From an uncultured Aquimarina sp. (GTDB lineage Bacteria; Bacteroidota; Bacteroidia; Flavobacteriales; Flavobacteriaceae): DNA of 64,000 bases. Below, one piece after another: positions 26,104 through 35,434 of the stretch. A program made the translations under genes and the position numbers. The stretch spans positions 1 through 64,000 of the forward strand of contig CANLMN010000017.1 in NCBI GenBank assembly GCA_947492105.1. Direction: 5' to 3'. The notes below the pieces were generated by a model. The model saw only the letters and a list, made by a program, of their open reading frames with translations, had not been told where the DNA came from and ran no database searches. Every line of letters starts with the position of its first letter. Positions within the stretch are counted from its first letter, which is position 1.

Positions 26104-27276
26104 ATGAAACAACTATTAACAATATTATCAGTCACATTTCTATTAATTTCTTGTGGAAATGAGAGTAAGAAAATAACGATAGAAAAAGTTATAAAAGAAG
26201 GTGATTTGAGTGGAATTCGTGCCAAGCGAAAAGAGATTATGCTCGATTACACAGTAATGCAAAATAAAATAAAGCAACTGGACGAGGCAATTGCCAAATT
26301 AGATACCCTAAAAAAATTACCATTAATTACAACCTTAAAGGTTCAGGAAACTGTTTTTAATCACTACTTAGAATTACAAGGTAATGTGGATACTAAACAA
26401 AACCTAGTGCTGTACCCAGAATATTCGGGAGTTTTGACACGTGTGTATGTAAAAGAGGGGCAACGCGTAGCCAAAGGACAGCTTCTGGCGTCTATCGATG
26501 ATGGTGGTTTAGGACAACAAGTAGCTCAAATGGAGATCCAATCTGATTTGGCCAAAACAACCTATGAGCGCCAACAACGTTTATGGGAACAAAAAATTGG
26601 AAGCGAAATCCAATTCCTGCAGGCCAAAGCAGCCTACGATGCGCAACAAAAAGCAGTGAGTCAGATGAAAACACAGCTGGGAAAAACAGGAATTAGAGCC
26701 CCGTTTTCTGGTATTGTAGATGAGATTATTACCGATCAAGGAAGTGTCGTAGCACCAGGACAAAGTCAAATCTTACGTATTGTGAGTTTGAACAATATGT
26801 ATATTGAGACAGAGGTTCCAGAAAAATATATCGCTACACTCAAAAAAGGAACAGCGGTACAGGTAGATTTACCGGTTCTCGGAGAAACGATTAATACCAA
26901 AGTGCGTCAGGTAGGAAATTTTATCAATCCCGTAAACAGATCATTCAAAGTAGAAGTTGCGGTGCCTAACAAAAAAGGGTTGATCAAACCTAATTTGACA
27001 GCTAGAGTAAAAATCAATGATTATACCAACAAGAAAGCGATTTTACTGCCACAAAGTATTATATCAGAAAACGCCTTGGGTGAACAGTACGCCTATGTGG
27101 TCTCTACACCAAATGCAGATGGAGAAGCAATCGCAAAACAGGTGATTATTAAAACGGGTCTTAATCAAGGAGATAATGTAGAAGTTGTAAGCGGTATCAA
27201 AAATGGTGACGCCGTGATAAAAGAAGGTGCGCGAAGTGTCAAAAATGGACAAACGGTAAAAATAATCAACAAATAA
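26104..27276 (+). CDS. RND efflux periplasmic adaptor (MFP), lipoprotein
   Basis: 390 aa with a lipoprotein signal peptide (LLISCGNES; lipidated Cys near 18). A coiled-coil region spans about 40-75. Then come a biotinyl-lipoyl half (YPEYSGVLTRVYVKEGQRV), a helical hairpin (about 135-190), the second lipoyl half (GIRAPFSGIVDEI), a beta barrel and a membrane-proximal domain. It bridges the inner-membrane RND pump and the TolC-like channel. Confidence 0.94.
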   Translation: MKQLLTILSVTFLLISCGNESKKITIEKVIKEGDLSGIRAKRKEIMLDYTVMQNKIKQLDEAIAKLDTLKKLPLITTLKVQETVFNHYLELQGNVDTKQNLVLYPEYSGVLTRVYVKEGQRVAKGQLLASIDDGGLGQQVAQMEIQSDLAKTTYERQQRLWEQKIGSEIQFLQAKAAYDAQQKAVSQMKTQLGKTGIRAPFSGIVDEIITDQGSVVAPGQSQILRIVSLNNMYIETEVPEKYIATLKKGTAVQVDLPVLGETINTKVRQVGNFINPVNRSFKVEVAVPNKKGLIKPNLTARVKINDYTNKKAILLPQSIISENALGEQYAYVVSTPNADGEAIAKQVIIKTGLNQGDNVEVVSGIKNGDAVIKEGARSVKNGQTVKIINK

Positions 27277-27326
27277 GATACAAACCATGCTACGGGCTGA
27301 TGCGTATCATTAATAACAGTAAAGTT

Positions 27327-30300
27327 ATGAGTACCAATAACAAAAAAGTGGATAAAGAGTTCAAGTTAGCATCTTGGGCAATCGATAATAAAACCACGGT
27401 TTACGTAATGATGGCGATTATTTTCTTCCTAGGAATATCGGCTTATTTTAGCCTACCAAGAGAGAATTTTCCAGAGATTAACGAAACCAAGATTTATATC
27501 AGTGCTCCTTTTCCAGGGAATACCGCAGAGGATATAGAACGTTTGATAACAGATCCATTAGAGGATAAATTGAAAAATATCACGGGCGTTGTAGAGGTGT
27601 TATCCACGTCACAAGAGGATTATGCGATTATTACAGTAGAATTTGAAGAATCTATTCCTGTGGCAGCTGCTAAGCAAAAGGTCAAAGATGAAGTAGATGG
27701 AGAAACGGCAAGTGAAGATTGGCCGACATTCAATGGAGCAAAGGTAGAACCGAATGTTTTTGATTTGAGTATCTCTGAAGAGACTCCGATACTTAATATC
27801 AATATCACAGGAGATTATACCATAGAAAAACTAAAAGAGTATGCAGAATATCTAGAAGATCAAATTACGGATCTGCCAGAAATTAAGAAAGCAGATATCC
27901 GTGGGGCACAAGAAAAAGAAGTAGAGGTTGCGGTAGATGTTTATAAGATGATGGCAGCCAAGGTGAGTTTTGACGATGTGTTGGGGGCAATCCGTAATGG
28001 AAACGTAACGATGTCTGCGGGGAATATGATCAGTAGTGGACAACGAAGAACGATTCGGATTTTGGGCGAAATAGAAAAGCCAAAACAGTTAGAGAATTTT
28101 GTCGTAAAAGCAGAAAACAATGCTCCGGTTTATTTAAAGGATATTGCAAAAATTACTTTCAAAGAAGAGGACAAAACTACATATGCAAGAGAGTTTGGAG
28201 AAAGTGTCGTGATGCTTGATATCAAAAAACGATCTGGAAAAAATATGGTTGAGGCCGTTGAGAAAATTTATAAAATTGTCGACGAGGCCAAGGAGAATGT
28301 ATTTCCTTCTGGACTTAAGGTTTCTATGGCCAATGATCAATCAGCCAAAACAATTAATCAGGTTAATGACTTGGTTAATAATATCATTTTTGGAATTCTA
28401 CTCGTAGTTACGGTATTGATGTTTTTCTTAGGGTTTCGTAACGCATTGTTTGTAGGTTTTGCCATTCCTATGTCTATGTTTATGTCTTTCATGATTATAG
28501 AAGCATTAGGATATACGATGAATACCATGATTTTGTTTGCATTGATTATGGGATTAGGAATGTTGGTAGACAATGGAATCGTTGTTGTAGAAAATGTTTA
28601 TCGATTAATGCAAGAAGAAGGAATGTCGCGCATAGAAGCAGCAAAAAAAGGAATCGGTGAGATTGCATATCCTATTATTATCTCTACGCTGACTACCGTG
28701 GCGGCTTTTGTGCCGCTAGGAATGTGGCCAGGGGTTATGGGGCAGTTTATGATTTATTTTCCAATCACATTATCTATTGTACTAGGGTCATCGTTGTTTG
28801 TAGCAATCTTTTTTAATTCTATGCTCGTGTCTAAGTATATGGATATTAATGAAAAAATATTAACACCTAAACAGTTGATTCGTTTGAGCTTGATTCTTGG
28901 AATTCCAGGGATATTGATTTTGCTATTTGGAGGAGCCTATAGTGGACTAGGAACACTAATGATTTTTACTGCTGTTATGTTTTGGTTATATCGTTATGCA
29001 CTCAAAGGCGCTGCGGTGTATTTTCAAACAAAAATACTAAGATGGATAGAAAATAAATATCAGAACTTCTTGATATTTGCACTTAAAGGGTGGCACGCTG
29101 GAGCATTCTTTGTAGGTACATTTGTAATGTTGATTGTTGTGTTTATGATGTTTGGAGCTTCTGTAGGAAGTCAACGGACCAAAATTGAATTTTTTCCGGA
29201 TAACAAACCCAATCAAATTATTGTTTATATAGAATATCCTCAAGGAACGGATATAGAAAAAACAAATAAGATTACAAAGGAGATTGAGCAACGTGTATAT
29301 GCAGTGCTTAATGACAAAGAATATATCAAAGGACAAGATTATAACTTTCTTGTAGAATCCGCAGTTTCTCAAGTAGGAGAAGGTGCAGGAAACCCACAAA
29401 CAGATGGCGGATCTAATGCAGAGATGCCACATCGAGCAAAGATTACAGCGTCCATGCGAGAGTATAAATATCGTGATGGGAAGGATAGCGAAATCTTGCG
29501 CCAAAAAGTACAAGAAGGGCTAAAAGGTATCTATCCAGGGGTAGCGATTTCTGTAGAAAAAGATGCTGCAGGACCACCAGCAGGATATCCAATTAATATC
29601 GAGATCAAAGGTTCTGATTATAACGAGTTAATTGTTGTCGCAGAACGGATGCGTGATTTTATCAATACCAAAAATATAGCAGGTATCGAGGAACTCAAAA
29701 TAGATGTCAATAAGGGAAAACCTGGTATGCAAGTACAAGTCGATCGTCAAAAAGCAGGAGAACTGGGAATTGCTACAGGACAGGTCGGGAATCAATTGAG
29801 ACGTTCCTTATTTGGAGAAAAAGCAGGAGTCTACAAAGAAGATGGAGAGGACTATGATATTTATGTACGATTCAATGAGGCTAATAGGTATAACTCGAGT
29901 GCACTATTTAATCAAAATATTATCTTTAGAGATCCATCCAATGGACGGGTCAAAGAGGTGCCAGTGTCTGCCGTAGCTAGTCAAAGTAATAGTTCGTCTT
30001 TTAGTGCAATCAAGCATAAACAAAGCAAACGTGTAGTTACCGTGTACTCTGGTATGTCTCCAGGATATACAGATGCGGGAGCAATTGTAAGTCAAATTGA
30101 ATCCGAAATGGGTAGTTTTGATACACCAAAAGGTGTAGAGTTTGATTTTACGGGACAGATTGAGGAACAGGGAAAACAAATGGCCTTTTTGATGGGGGCG
30201 TTCTTTGCTGGATTGGGGTTAATTATGTTAATCTTAATTTTTCAATTTGGAAGTGTATCTAAGCCGGGAATAATAATGGTTGCTATTTTCTTGAGTTTTA

Positions 30301-30842
30301 TAGGTGTTTTTGGAGGTATTTTGATGACAGGAGCTCCTTTTGTAATCATGATGACTATGATGGGGATTATCTCTCTTGCTGGAATTGTAGTAAATAATGG
30401 CGTAGTACTACTTGATTACACGCAATTATTAATAGATCGCAAAAAAGTAGAATTAGGCTTAGAGGCTGATCAAATGTTACCCAAAGAAGAGATTTTTGAT
30501 GCAATTGTCAAAGGAGGACGAGCACGTTTAAGACCTGTACTGTTAACAGCTATCACCACAGTATTGGGACTAATACCTTTAGCAATCGGTTTTAATATTG
30601 ACTTTTTCTCACTATTCTCTGAGTTTGATCCTAAGATTTACCTAGGAGGGGATAATGTGATTTTTTGGGGGCCATTGGCATGGACAGTGATTTATGGATT
30701 AATTATCGCAACCTTTCTGACACTGGTCATTGTTCCCGTGAGTTTCTTTTTGATTAACAGAGTAAAACTATGGTGGAAAGGTAAAGGGGTTTCTCGTAGG
30801 TCTATCGCCGATAATGGGGAGAGTAGAGCTGCTGTTTCTTAA
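27327..30842 (+). CDS. RND multidrug efflux transporter, AcrB type
   Basis: 1171 aa from the ATG at 27327 (MSTNNKKVDKEF); an ATG at 27300 is also possible. A proton-driven inner-membrane pump of the HAE-RND type. It has twelve predicted membrane helices in two repeats, each with a large periplasmic domain (early motif FPGNTAEDIERLITDPLE, proton-relay-type helix with MGLGMLVDNGIVVVENV, second repeat SLAGIVVNNGVVLLDY). There is an insertion of several hydrophobic residues around 520-590. Substrates cannot be read from sequence. Confidence 0.95.
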   Translation: MSTNNKKVDKEFKLASWAIDNKTTVYVMMAIIFFLGISAYFSLPRENFPEINETKIYISAPFPGNTAEDIERLITDPLEDKLKNITGVVEVLSTSQEDYAIITVEFEESIPVAAAKQKVKDEVDGETASEDWPTFNGAKVEPNVFDLSISEETPILNINITGDYTIEKLKEYAEYLEDQITDLPEIKKADIRGAQEKEVEVAVDVYKMMAAKVSFDDVLGAIRNGNVTMSAGNMISSGQRRTIRILGEIEKPKQLENFVVKAENNAPVYLKDIAKITFKEEDKTTYAREFGESVVMLDIKKRSGKNMVEAVEKIYKIVDEAKENVFPSGLKVSMANDQSAKTINQVNDLVNNIIFGILLVVTVLMFFLGFRNALFVGFAIPMSMFMSFMIIEALGYTMNTMILFALIMGLGMLVDNGIVVVENVYRLMQEEGMSRIEAAKKGIGEIAYPIIISTLTTVAAFVPLGMWPGVMGQFMIYFPITLSIVLGSSLFVAIFFNSMLVSKYMDINEKILTPKQLIRLSLILGIPGILILLFGGAYSGLGTLMIFTAVMFWLYRYALKGAAVYFQTKILRWIENKYQNFLIFALKGWHAGAFFVGTFVMLIVVFMMFGASVGSQRTKIEFFPDNKPNQIIVYIEYPQGTDIEKTNKITKEIEQRVYAVLNDKEYIKGQDYNFLVESAVSQVGEGAGNPQTDGGSNAEMPHRAKITASMREYKYRDGKDSEILRQKVQEGLKGIYPGVAISVEKDAAGPPAGYPINIEIKGSDYNELIVVAERMRDFINTKNIAGIEELKIDVNKGKPGMQVQVDRQKAGELGIATGQVGNQLRRSLFGEKAGVYKEDGEDYDIYVRFNEANRYNSSALFNQNIIFRDPSNGRVKEVPVSAVASQSNSSSFSAIKHKQSKRVVTVYSGMSPGYTDAGAIVSQIESEMGSFDTPKGVEFDFTGQIEEQGKQMAFLMGAFFAGLGLIMLILIFQFGSVSKPGIIMVAIFLSFIGVFGGILMTGAPFVIMMTMMGIISLAGIVVNNGVVLLDYTQLLIDRKKVELGLEADQMLPKEEIFDAIVKGGRARLRPVLLTAITTVLGLIPLAIGFNIDFFSLFSEFDPKIYLGGDNVIFWGPLAWTVIYGLIIATFLTLVIVPVSFFLINRVKLWWKGKGVSRRSIADNGESRAAVS

Positions 30843-30910
30843 TATAGCTGTTTGCACTTTGAATGGAGCATAGAAGAAAGTTTATGCTTTTATTACGAAA
30901 ATCAGATAAA

Positions 30911-30947
30911 AAAAGACCGCCTGACAAGTATTTGGGCGGTTTTTTTA
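30911..30947 (+). terminator. intrinsic terminator of the efflux operon
   Basis: ACCGCC pairs with GGCGGT across a 13-nt loop, with A-rich sequence before and seven or more T after. It lies about 70 bp past the RND stop codon. Confidence 0.85.
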
Positions 30948-31020
30948 TCGCAGTTTTTGATGCTGTATTATCTCAGATTAATGATACTGTTTTTTTTAGA
31001 TGATGAGTAATACAATACTA

Positions 31021-31183
31021 ATACCATTTGTTGTTTGAATTTACCGGAAAGAAAAATTAGGATTTTTTTGTTTCAGCTTCAGCAGAAACATCAAGCATAG
31101 CCGTAGTTATGGTTTGTTTTTATGCTGAAGCTGAGGCGAAAAAAGAAAAAATGACACAGTAAGTTCAAAAGGATAAATGGTAT
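31021..31183. repeat. family C palindromic repeat, copy C3
   Basis: 163 bp from ATACCATTTG to AAATGGTAT. The internal TTTCAGCTTCAGCAG...TATGCTGAAGCTGAGGCG arms are complementary. It has the opposite orientation to C2. Its right end runs directly into a partial family A copy that starts two bases later. Confidence 0.9.
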
Positions 31184-31184
31184 T

Positions 31185-31260
31185 ATACCAGTTAAAATGT
31201 AATTGTCGGCTAAAATAATTGAACTATTTTTTGCCAGTTTAAGTATGGAATTTCAAGAAT
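31185..31260. repeat. family A repeat, truncated copy
   Basis: ATACCAGTTAAAATGTAATT through ACTATTTTTTGCCAGTTTAA matches the first 70 bp of a family A element; the second half is missing. It abuts copy C3. Confidence 0.75.
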
Positions 31261-31492
31261 AGTCTATTGTCTTTTTTGAAGGGTACTATACCTATGTTCG
31301 TGTTTGTTAAATTTCTCTTCACTTTCCATTTTCGACCAAAAAAGAGATAAAATTTGATTCGATAAGACGCTTTTTGAAATTTGTAACAGAGCAATGAATG
31401 AGAAAAGGAACGAAATATAAGATGATTTGATATAATCACAGTGTTTTTGTGTCACAAATTATTATTTCGGTACATTTCTAGATTTACAAACC

Positions 31493-31526
31493 AAAAAAAG
31501 ACTGCCTTCTTAGGGGCAGCCTTTCC
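31493..31526 (-). terminator. intrinsic terminator, minus strand
   Basis: CTGCC and GGCAG arms, extended by AAAG/CTTT across a mismatch, form a hairpin followed on the minus strand by seven T. It is about 290 bp downstream of the small lipoprotein gene, the only upstream gene on that strand, so its transcript may have a long 3' UTR. Confidence 0.6.
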
Positions 31527-31699
31527 CATCTTGATGTAAGTTGGTTAGTTACTTCATGTTGACTGTAACCTAATATAAAACAAGTTCTTTTCTACTTGAG
31601 TTTTATATCAGTTGGATTTTGAAATATTGCTTGCTTTGTCATGTATTATCTAATAATATTACATTATTTGAAATGTAGTTCTAGAACACAAAAAGTTGG

Positions 31700-31815
31700 G
31701 ATATTTTTCGCTAGTTTAAGGTGTAAAATCTTGATATAGCTAGTGGCTACGTTTAATCTTCAAATGAGAAATATTAGGAAAAGAAGCAAACTAATAGTCT
31801 GTAATTATTTTGTAG
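31700..31815. repeat. family A repeat, truncated copy
   Basis: ATATTTTTCGCTAGTTTAAG through AATAGTCTGTAATTATTTTG matches the second two thirds of the A2 copy at 9049-9160. It ends within a few bases of the small lipoprotein stop codon. Confidence 0.7.
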
Positions 31816-31818
31816 ATA

Positions 31819-31986
31819 TTACACATGTGGTGTAGATCTACCTTTATTTGTCTTATTTCTTTTGCTTTGAACAGGTGTTTCATCTATACTTTCTTGTTGG
31901 TAAATATCGTCTGAATACGAATCTTTTTCGCAAGAGATAAACGAAGAGCTTGCTAGTAAAGCAAGAATCATTGTTAGAGTTTTCAT
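31819..31986 (-). CDS. small lipoprotein, 55 aa
   Basis: From the ATG at 31986: MKTLTMILALLASSSFISC is a lipoprotein signal peptide with Cys at 19, followed by an acidic/polar segment (EKDSYSDDIYQQESID) and a basic tail ending GRSTPHV. Mature length is only about 37 residues. The SCEK lipobox resembles that of the pore-former-like lipoprotein at 42476. The function is unknown. It is isolated within a repeat-rich gap. Confidence 0.6.
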   Translation of the reverse strand: MKTLTMILALLASSSFISCEKDSYSDDIYQQESIDETPVQSKRNKTNKGRSTPHV

Positions 31987-32127
31987 ATGTTTGGTTGTTA
32001 GATTGTTGTAAAATAATTGTGTCATATAAAACTACATAATTTAAGGGAATAAAGTTGTGAATTTTGTGTTAAGTGAGGACTTTCGTGTATAAAGATTCAG
32101 TAAAGGTCTACCTGAGTGATATGGGTA

Positions 32128-32285
32128 ATACCGATTTGGGTATGAAAATTCGTGTTTGACGATAGTCTTTTTTTGTAGAAACACCGTGATGATGCGGTAT
32201 AGACTGAGCTACGCAATATAAGTCCATGACATTTGGGTGTAAAAAGAACAAATTGATATGTGACATTGTATCCCTAATTTGGTAT
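32128..32285. repeat. family B palindromic repeat, copy B4
   Basis: 158 bp from ATACCGATTTGGGTATG to CCCTAATTTGGTAT, the only B copy in which both ATACC/GGTAT termini are clean. It contains GTAGAAACACCGTGATG and GTGTAAAAAGAACAAATTG, matching B2. Confidence 0.75.
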
Positions 32286-32333
32286 GAAATCAGTGGGGTA
32301 TTTATGATTTCTAAACAGGAACCGTTTTTCTTA

Positions 32334-32661
32334 CAATTTATTTGTTGTTTGAATTTACTAAAAAGAAAGATTCATACCATTTAAAAAATAATTACAGGCT
32401 AATAATGCGGTTCTTTTTCTACTATTTTTTCGCTAAAAAACTAAATCGTTGCTAAGGCTATGCTTGAATTTTATAGCTTAAACTAGCAGAAAATATATCA
32501 AATTATATTAGCTAGAATTACATTTTAACTGGTATGAGATTTTTTGTTTCAGCTTCAGCAGAAGCATCAAGTATAGCCTTAGTTAGGGTGTATTTTTATG
32601 CTGAATCTGAGGCGAAAAAAAGAAAATTTTATATCAGTAAATTTAAAGGATACATGGTAGT
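32334..32661. repeat. family C repeat interrupted by family A (copy C4)
   Basis: The left part (TTTGTTGTTTGAATTTACT...AAAGAAAGATT, to 32372) and the right part (AGATTTTTTGTTTCAGCTTC... to TGGTA at about 32660) together make one family C element. They are split by a full family A element at 32374-32535. In intact copies the two parts are continuous (AAAGAAAAATTAAGATTTTT at 4811). Confidence 0.85.
32374..32535. mobile_element. family A MITE-like element nested in family C
   Basis: 162 bp from ATACCATTTAAAAAATAATT to ATTACATTTTAACTGGTAT, about 80% identical by eye to the copy at 39988-40151. The surrounding family C sequence resumes on the other side, so this block was inserted as a unit. It codes for nothing. 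Confidence 0.85.
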
Positions 32662-32841
32662 AGTATATAATAGCCCTACGACCGAAGAAAAAGACCAAAA
32701 ATAGGTGAAAGAATATTTTTATAAGGAATTAAGAAAATTTTGGAGGACTAATAGTATCAATAGTGCTTCTAATTTTAAGAAGAAAAAAACAGGGTGCTTA
32801 CTCTATATTTTTTTAGAGAAGTAGTAAGACGGAAGTACAAA

Positions 32842-34779
32842 CTAGTCATTGAATGGAGTTTTTTTGTTATTGAAAAAATTATCTTTTATTCCTTCTACAA
32901 TTGGTAATAGGATAGTAACTTCGGTTCCGCAAGAGTTTCCATTTGCATCATATAGATCTTTTGTAGTAACTCCAGAAGTTTCGTATCCAAAATCTTTAAA
33001 AATAGCGAGTCTTTCTGATACATTTTTGGTAGCAATGGACAAGTTGTTTGATGCCCCTTGAGATTTTTTGTGAATCTGAGATGCAACTCTTCCTATTCCA
33101 TTGTCTTTAATTTTGCAAATTAGAACACTCTTATTTAAACAATGAAAACTCAGTAGAATTTTGCAGTTTTCGTGGTCTTCGTTAAATGCATGAACGAAAC
33201 AATTTTCTATATATGGTTGTAAAATCATAGATGGAATAAACGGGTCTTTTTCTATTAGTTCTTTGGATATATCATATTCAATGATGATTTCTTTGCAAAT
33301 TTTGCCCTGATTTAGTTTTGTGTACGTTTGTAGAATTTCAATTTCTTTATTGAAAGTTGTTGAAATAGTCTCTGAGCTAGAGAGGATATTTCTTATTAAG
33401 CGGGATAATTGAGTCATATATTCATTAGCCAAATGAATTTCATTTTTGAGTATGTAGTTTTGTAATGTACTAAAGCAATTAAAAAGAAAATGTGGGCTCA
33501 TTGCTGATTGTAGCGTGTTGAGTCTATTCAAATTCAGTTTTTGTTGTAGTCGGAGATGTCGGAATTTATTCTTAAAATTAAGGAAGGTCATAAGGAATAA
33601 GACAGCTATCAAAACAAGAATCAATCCAAAAGCAAAATATTTTAATCTATCAAAATTAGTGCTGATCTTACTTTTTTGAGTTTCTAAAGTTTTAATTTTT
33701 TTGATTTTTTCTTTTAGGAGTTTTCTGCTTTCTGCTCGCTGCATTTCTATTCGAGCAGTCGTTACAGCAATACTGTCCATAAGAGATTTTATGGGCTTTA
33801 GTTCTCTTAGACTCGCAGAAAGGTTTCCTTGTAATTCATACGTTTTGGATATATCCTGGGCGAGCTCTACTAGACTTCCATAATCTTTAAGCTCGAGATA
33901 TTTTTTCTTGACGTATTCTAATTTCTTGATAGCACTAGTGTAGTTTCCTAGTCTTTGTTCTATCGCCCCAAAGGTGTGTAAAAAATAAGGGTCGTTGCAT
34001 TTTTCGAAATTTATATCGAATTCACACCAGTCCAAATGTTTGTTAATTAACTCCAATGCTTCTTTGGGTCTGTCATTCATCAATAAAACATCTGCGAGGT
34101 TGTTATAGAAATCTAAATCTTCTTGCGATCCTTTTTTGATTTTTTGAAATTCCTTCTGCTTTTTACTGTAATAGAATACGCTATCAACTTGTTTGTAGGG
34201 GAGTAAATCAACGAGTCTTCTATAGGTGTATCCTTTTTCAAAGGAAGAGTTTTTTTCTGATAAATGATCCTTTGCCTTTCTAAAATCTTTCAAAGACTGA
34301 TCCGTATCAAACATAGATACAATATCGCCTCTTAGCGAATAGTATCTCCATACCTCTAGCTTGGAGGTCTTATTGTCTAACAAAGAAACACTTTTGTTAA
34401 TGGCTTTGAGGGCAGGTATGAGGCTATCTTGGGTGCGTAGAAGAATCGCCATCTCATAGTAAGCATTTGATATACAACTGCGGTTATCAACTGCGGTACA
34501 TTCTGTGATTAATTGCTCAATAATAATCCTGCACTTTACATAATTTTTTAGATTTTGTCGTAGATATTTTTGGTATTTGAACCCAACTTTTTTTAGATGA
34601 TCCAGGTCTTTTGTCTGTTTTGAAAATTCAAAGGCATCATCGAAATAAATAATTGAATCTATGGTCTTTTTTTTGTTGGTTACAGTTTTTCTTTCTTTCT
34701 GTGCTAATAGGTGTGTTTGTGCATGTATTGGGGTAAAAATGGTTACTAGAATAATAAATGGGAGGAAGTAATTTTTCAA
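32842..34779 (-). CDS. LytS-type sensor histidine kinase with TPR sensor
   Basis: 645 aa. A signal peptide (1-20) is followed by a periplasmic region of tetratricopeptide-like helical pairs (about 50-345), a coiled coil (345-372), one transmembrane helix (381-401) and a His_kinase (PF06580) domain with the phosphorylation motif SPHFLFNCFSTLQ (His430). A HATPase domain carries a CKIKDNGIGR motif near 560. It probably phosphorylates a LytTR regulator; one is encoded at 41304-42059, with the SusCD operon and an AraC gene between. It is divergent from susC-like. Confidence 0.9.
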   Translation of the reverse strand: MKNYFLPFIILVTIFTPIHAQTHLLAQKERKTVTNKKKTIDSIIYFDDAFEFSKQTKDLDHLKKVGFKYQKYLRQNLKNYVKCRIIIEQLITECTAVDNRSCISNAYYEMAILLRTQDSLIPALKAINKSVSLLDNKTSKLEVWRYYSLRGDIVSMFDTDQSLKDFRKAKDHLSEKNSSFEKGYTYRRLVDLLPYKQVDSVFYYSKKQKEFQKIKKGSQEDLDFYNNLADVLLMNDRPKEALELINKHLDWCEFDINFEKCNDPYFLHTFGAIEQRLGNYTSAIKKLEYVKKKYLELKDYGSLVELAQDISKTYELQGNLSASLRELKPIKSLMDSIAVTTARIEMQRAESRKLLKEKIKKIKTLETQKSKISTNFDRLKYFAFGLILVLIAVLFLMTFLNFKNKFRHLRLQQKLNLNRLNTLQSAMSPHFLFNCFSTLQNYILKNEIHLANEYMTQLSRLIRNILSSSETISTTFNKEIEILQTYTKLNQGKICKEIIIEYDISKELIEKDPFIPSMILQPYIENCFVHAFNEDHENCKILLSFHCLNKSVLICKIKDNGIGRVASQIHKKSQGASNNLSIATKNVSERLAIFKDFGYETSGVTTKDLYDANGNSCGTEVTILLPIVEGIKDNFFNNKKTPFND

Positions 34780-35434
34780 AGTTGATAAATATTAAATAGG
34801 ATAGAATATGTGTCATAAATCTCATATGAAACCTTATGTGTATGAAATGGTGCTAACCGTATCAAGTTCAGGAATGTATTTAATAGTTTGCGCTTGAGTA
34901 AGTTATAATAATTTCAAAACATAACTTGAGGTATAAGTGGATGATTCTTATTATGATATTTCATAAATGTAAAGAATACCTTAGCTATTAGATTAAATTA
35001 TATTTTTACTTTTTAAATTCGTAAGGAAACAATTTTTATTTTTAAGGCTAAAAATAGAAATAGAATTGATATATCCCAAGCATTTGAGGTACGATATTCT
35101 CAAAAGACAAAGAATTATAAAATGTTTCTGTTAATTTTTTTTAACTATAACGTAATTAGTTGTTTATATGATGTTTTTGTGGGGTGCGGTAATTTTTGAT
35201 GTTATAGGATAGTTGTGTTGCATTAATTTTTTTGACAAAAGGAATAATCTGTTGAGTATGTAGGTAGTAGAGGTGTTTTGTTTGTTAAATATATAGTAAG
35301 ATAGTTTTTTTTTAATTGAATGATATTTAGAATTTTAACAAAAAAAATAATTTTTCACTTAATTAATTGTGAATTGTTTAACATATAGTGGTTGTTTTGT
35401 TTTTTATATTCTGCGCAAAACAAACAAACTTCAT
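34780..35434. other. long divergent promoter region
   Basis: 655 bp of AT-rich DNA between the histidine kinase and the SusC-like gene. No small ORF, repeat family member or clear hairpin was found. Its length suggests regulatory sites for both genes. Confidence 0.5.

Noticed and set aside
29037-29513. 158-codon antisense frame within the RND pump gene
   Set aside because: Antisense shadow; Cys/His-rich composition comes from the complement of the pump sequence.
31239-31455. Two overlapping minus-strand frames of 63-66 codons
   Set aside because: AT-rich, overlapping each other and a family A fragment, with no motif; likely chance frames.
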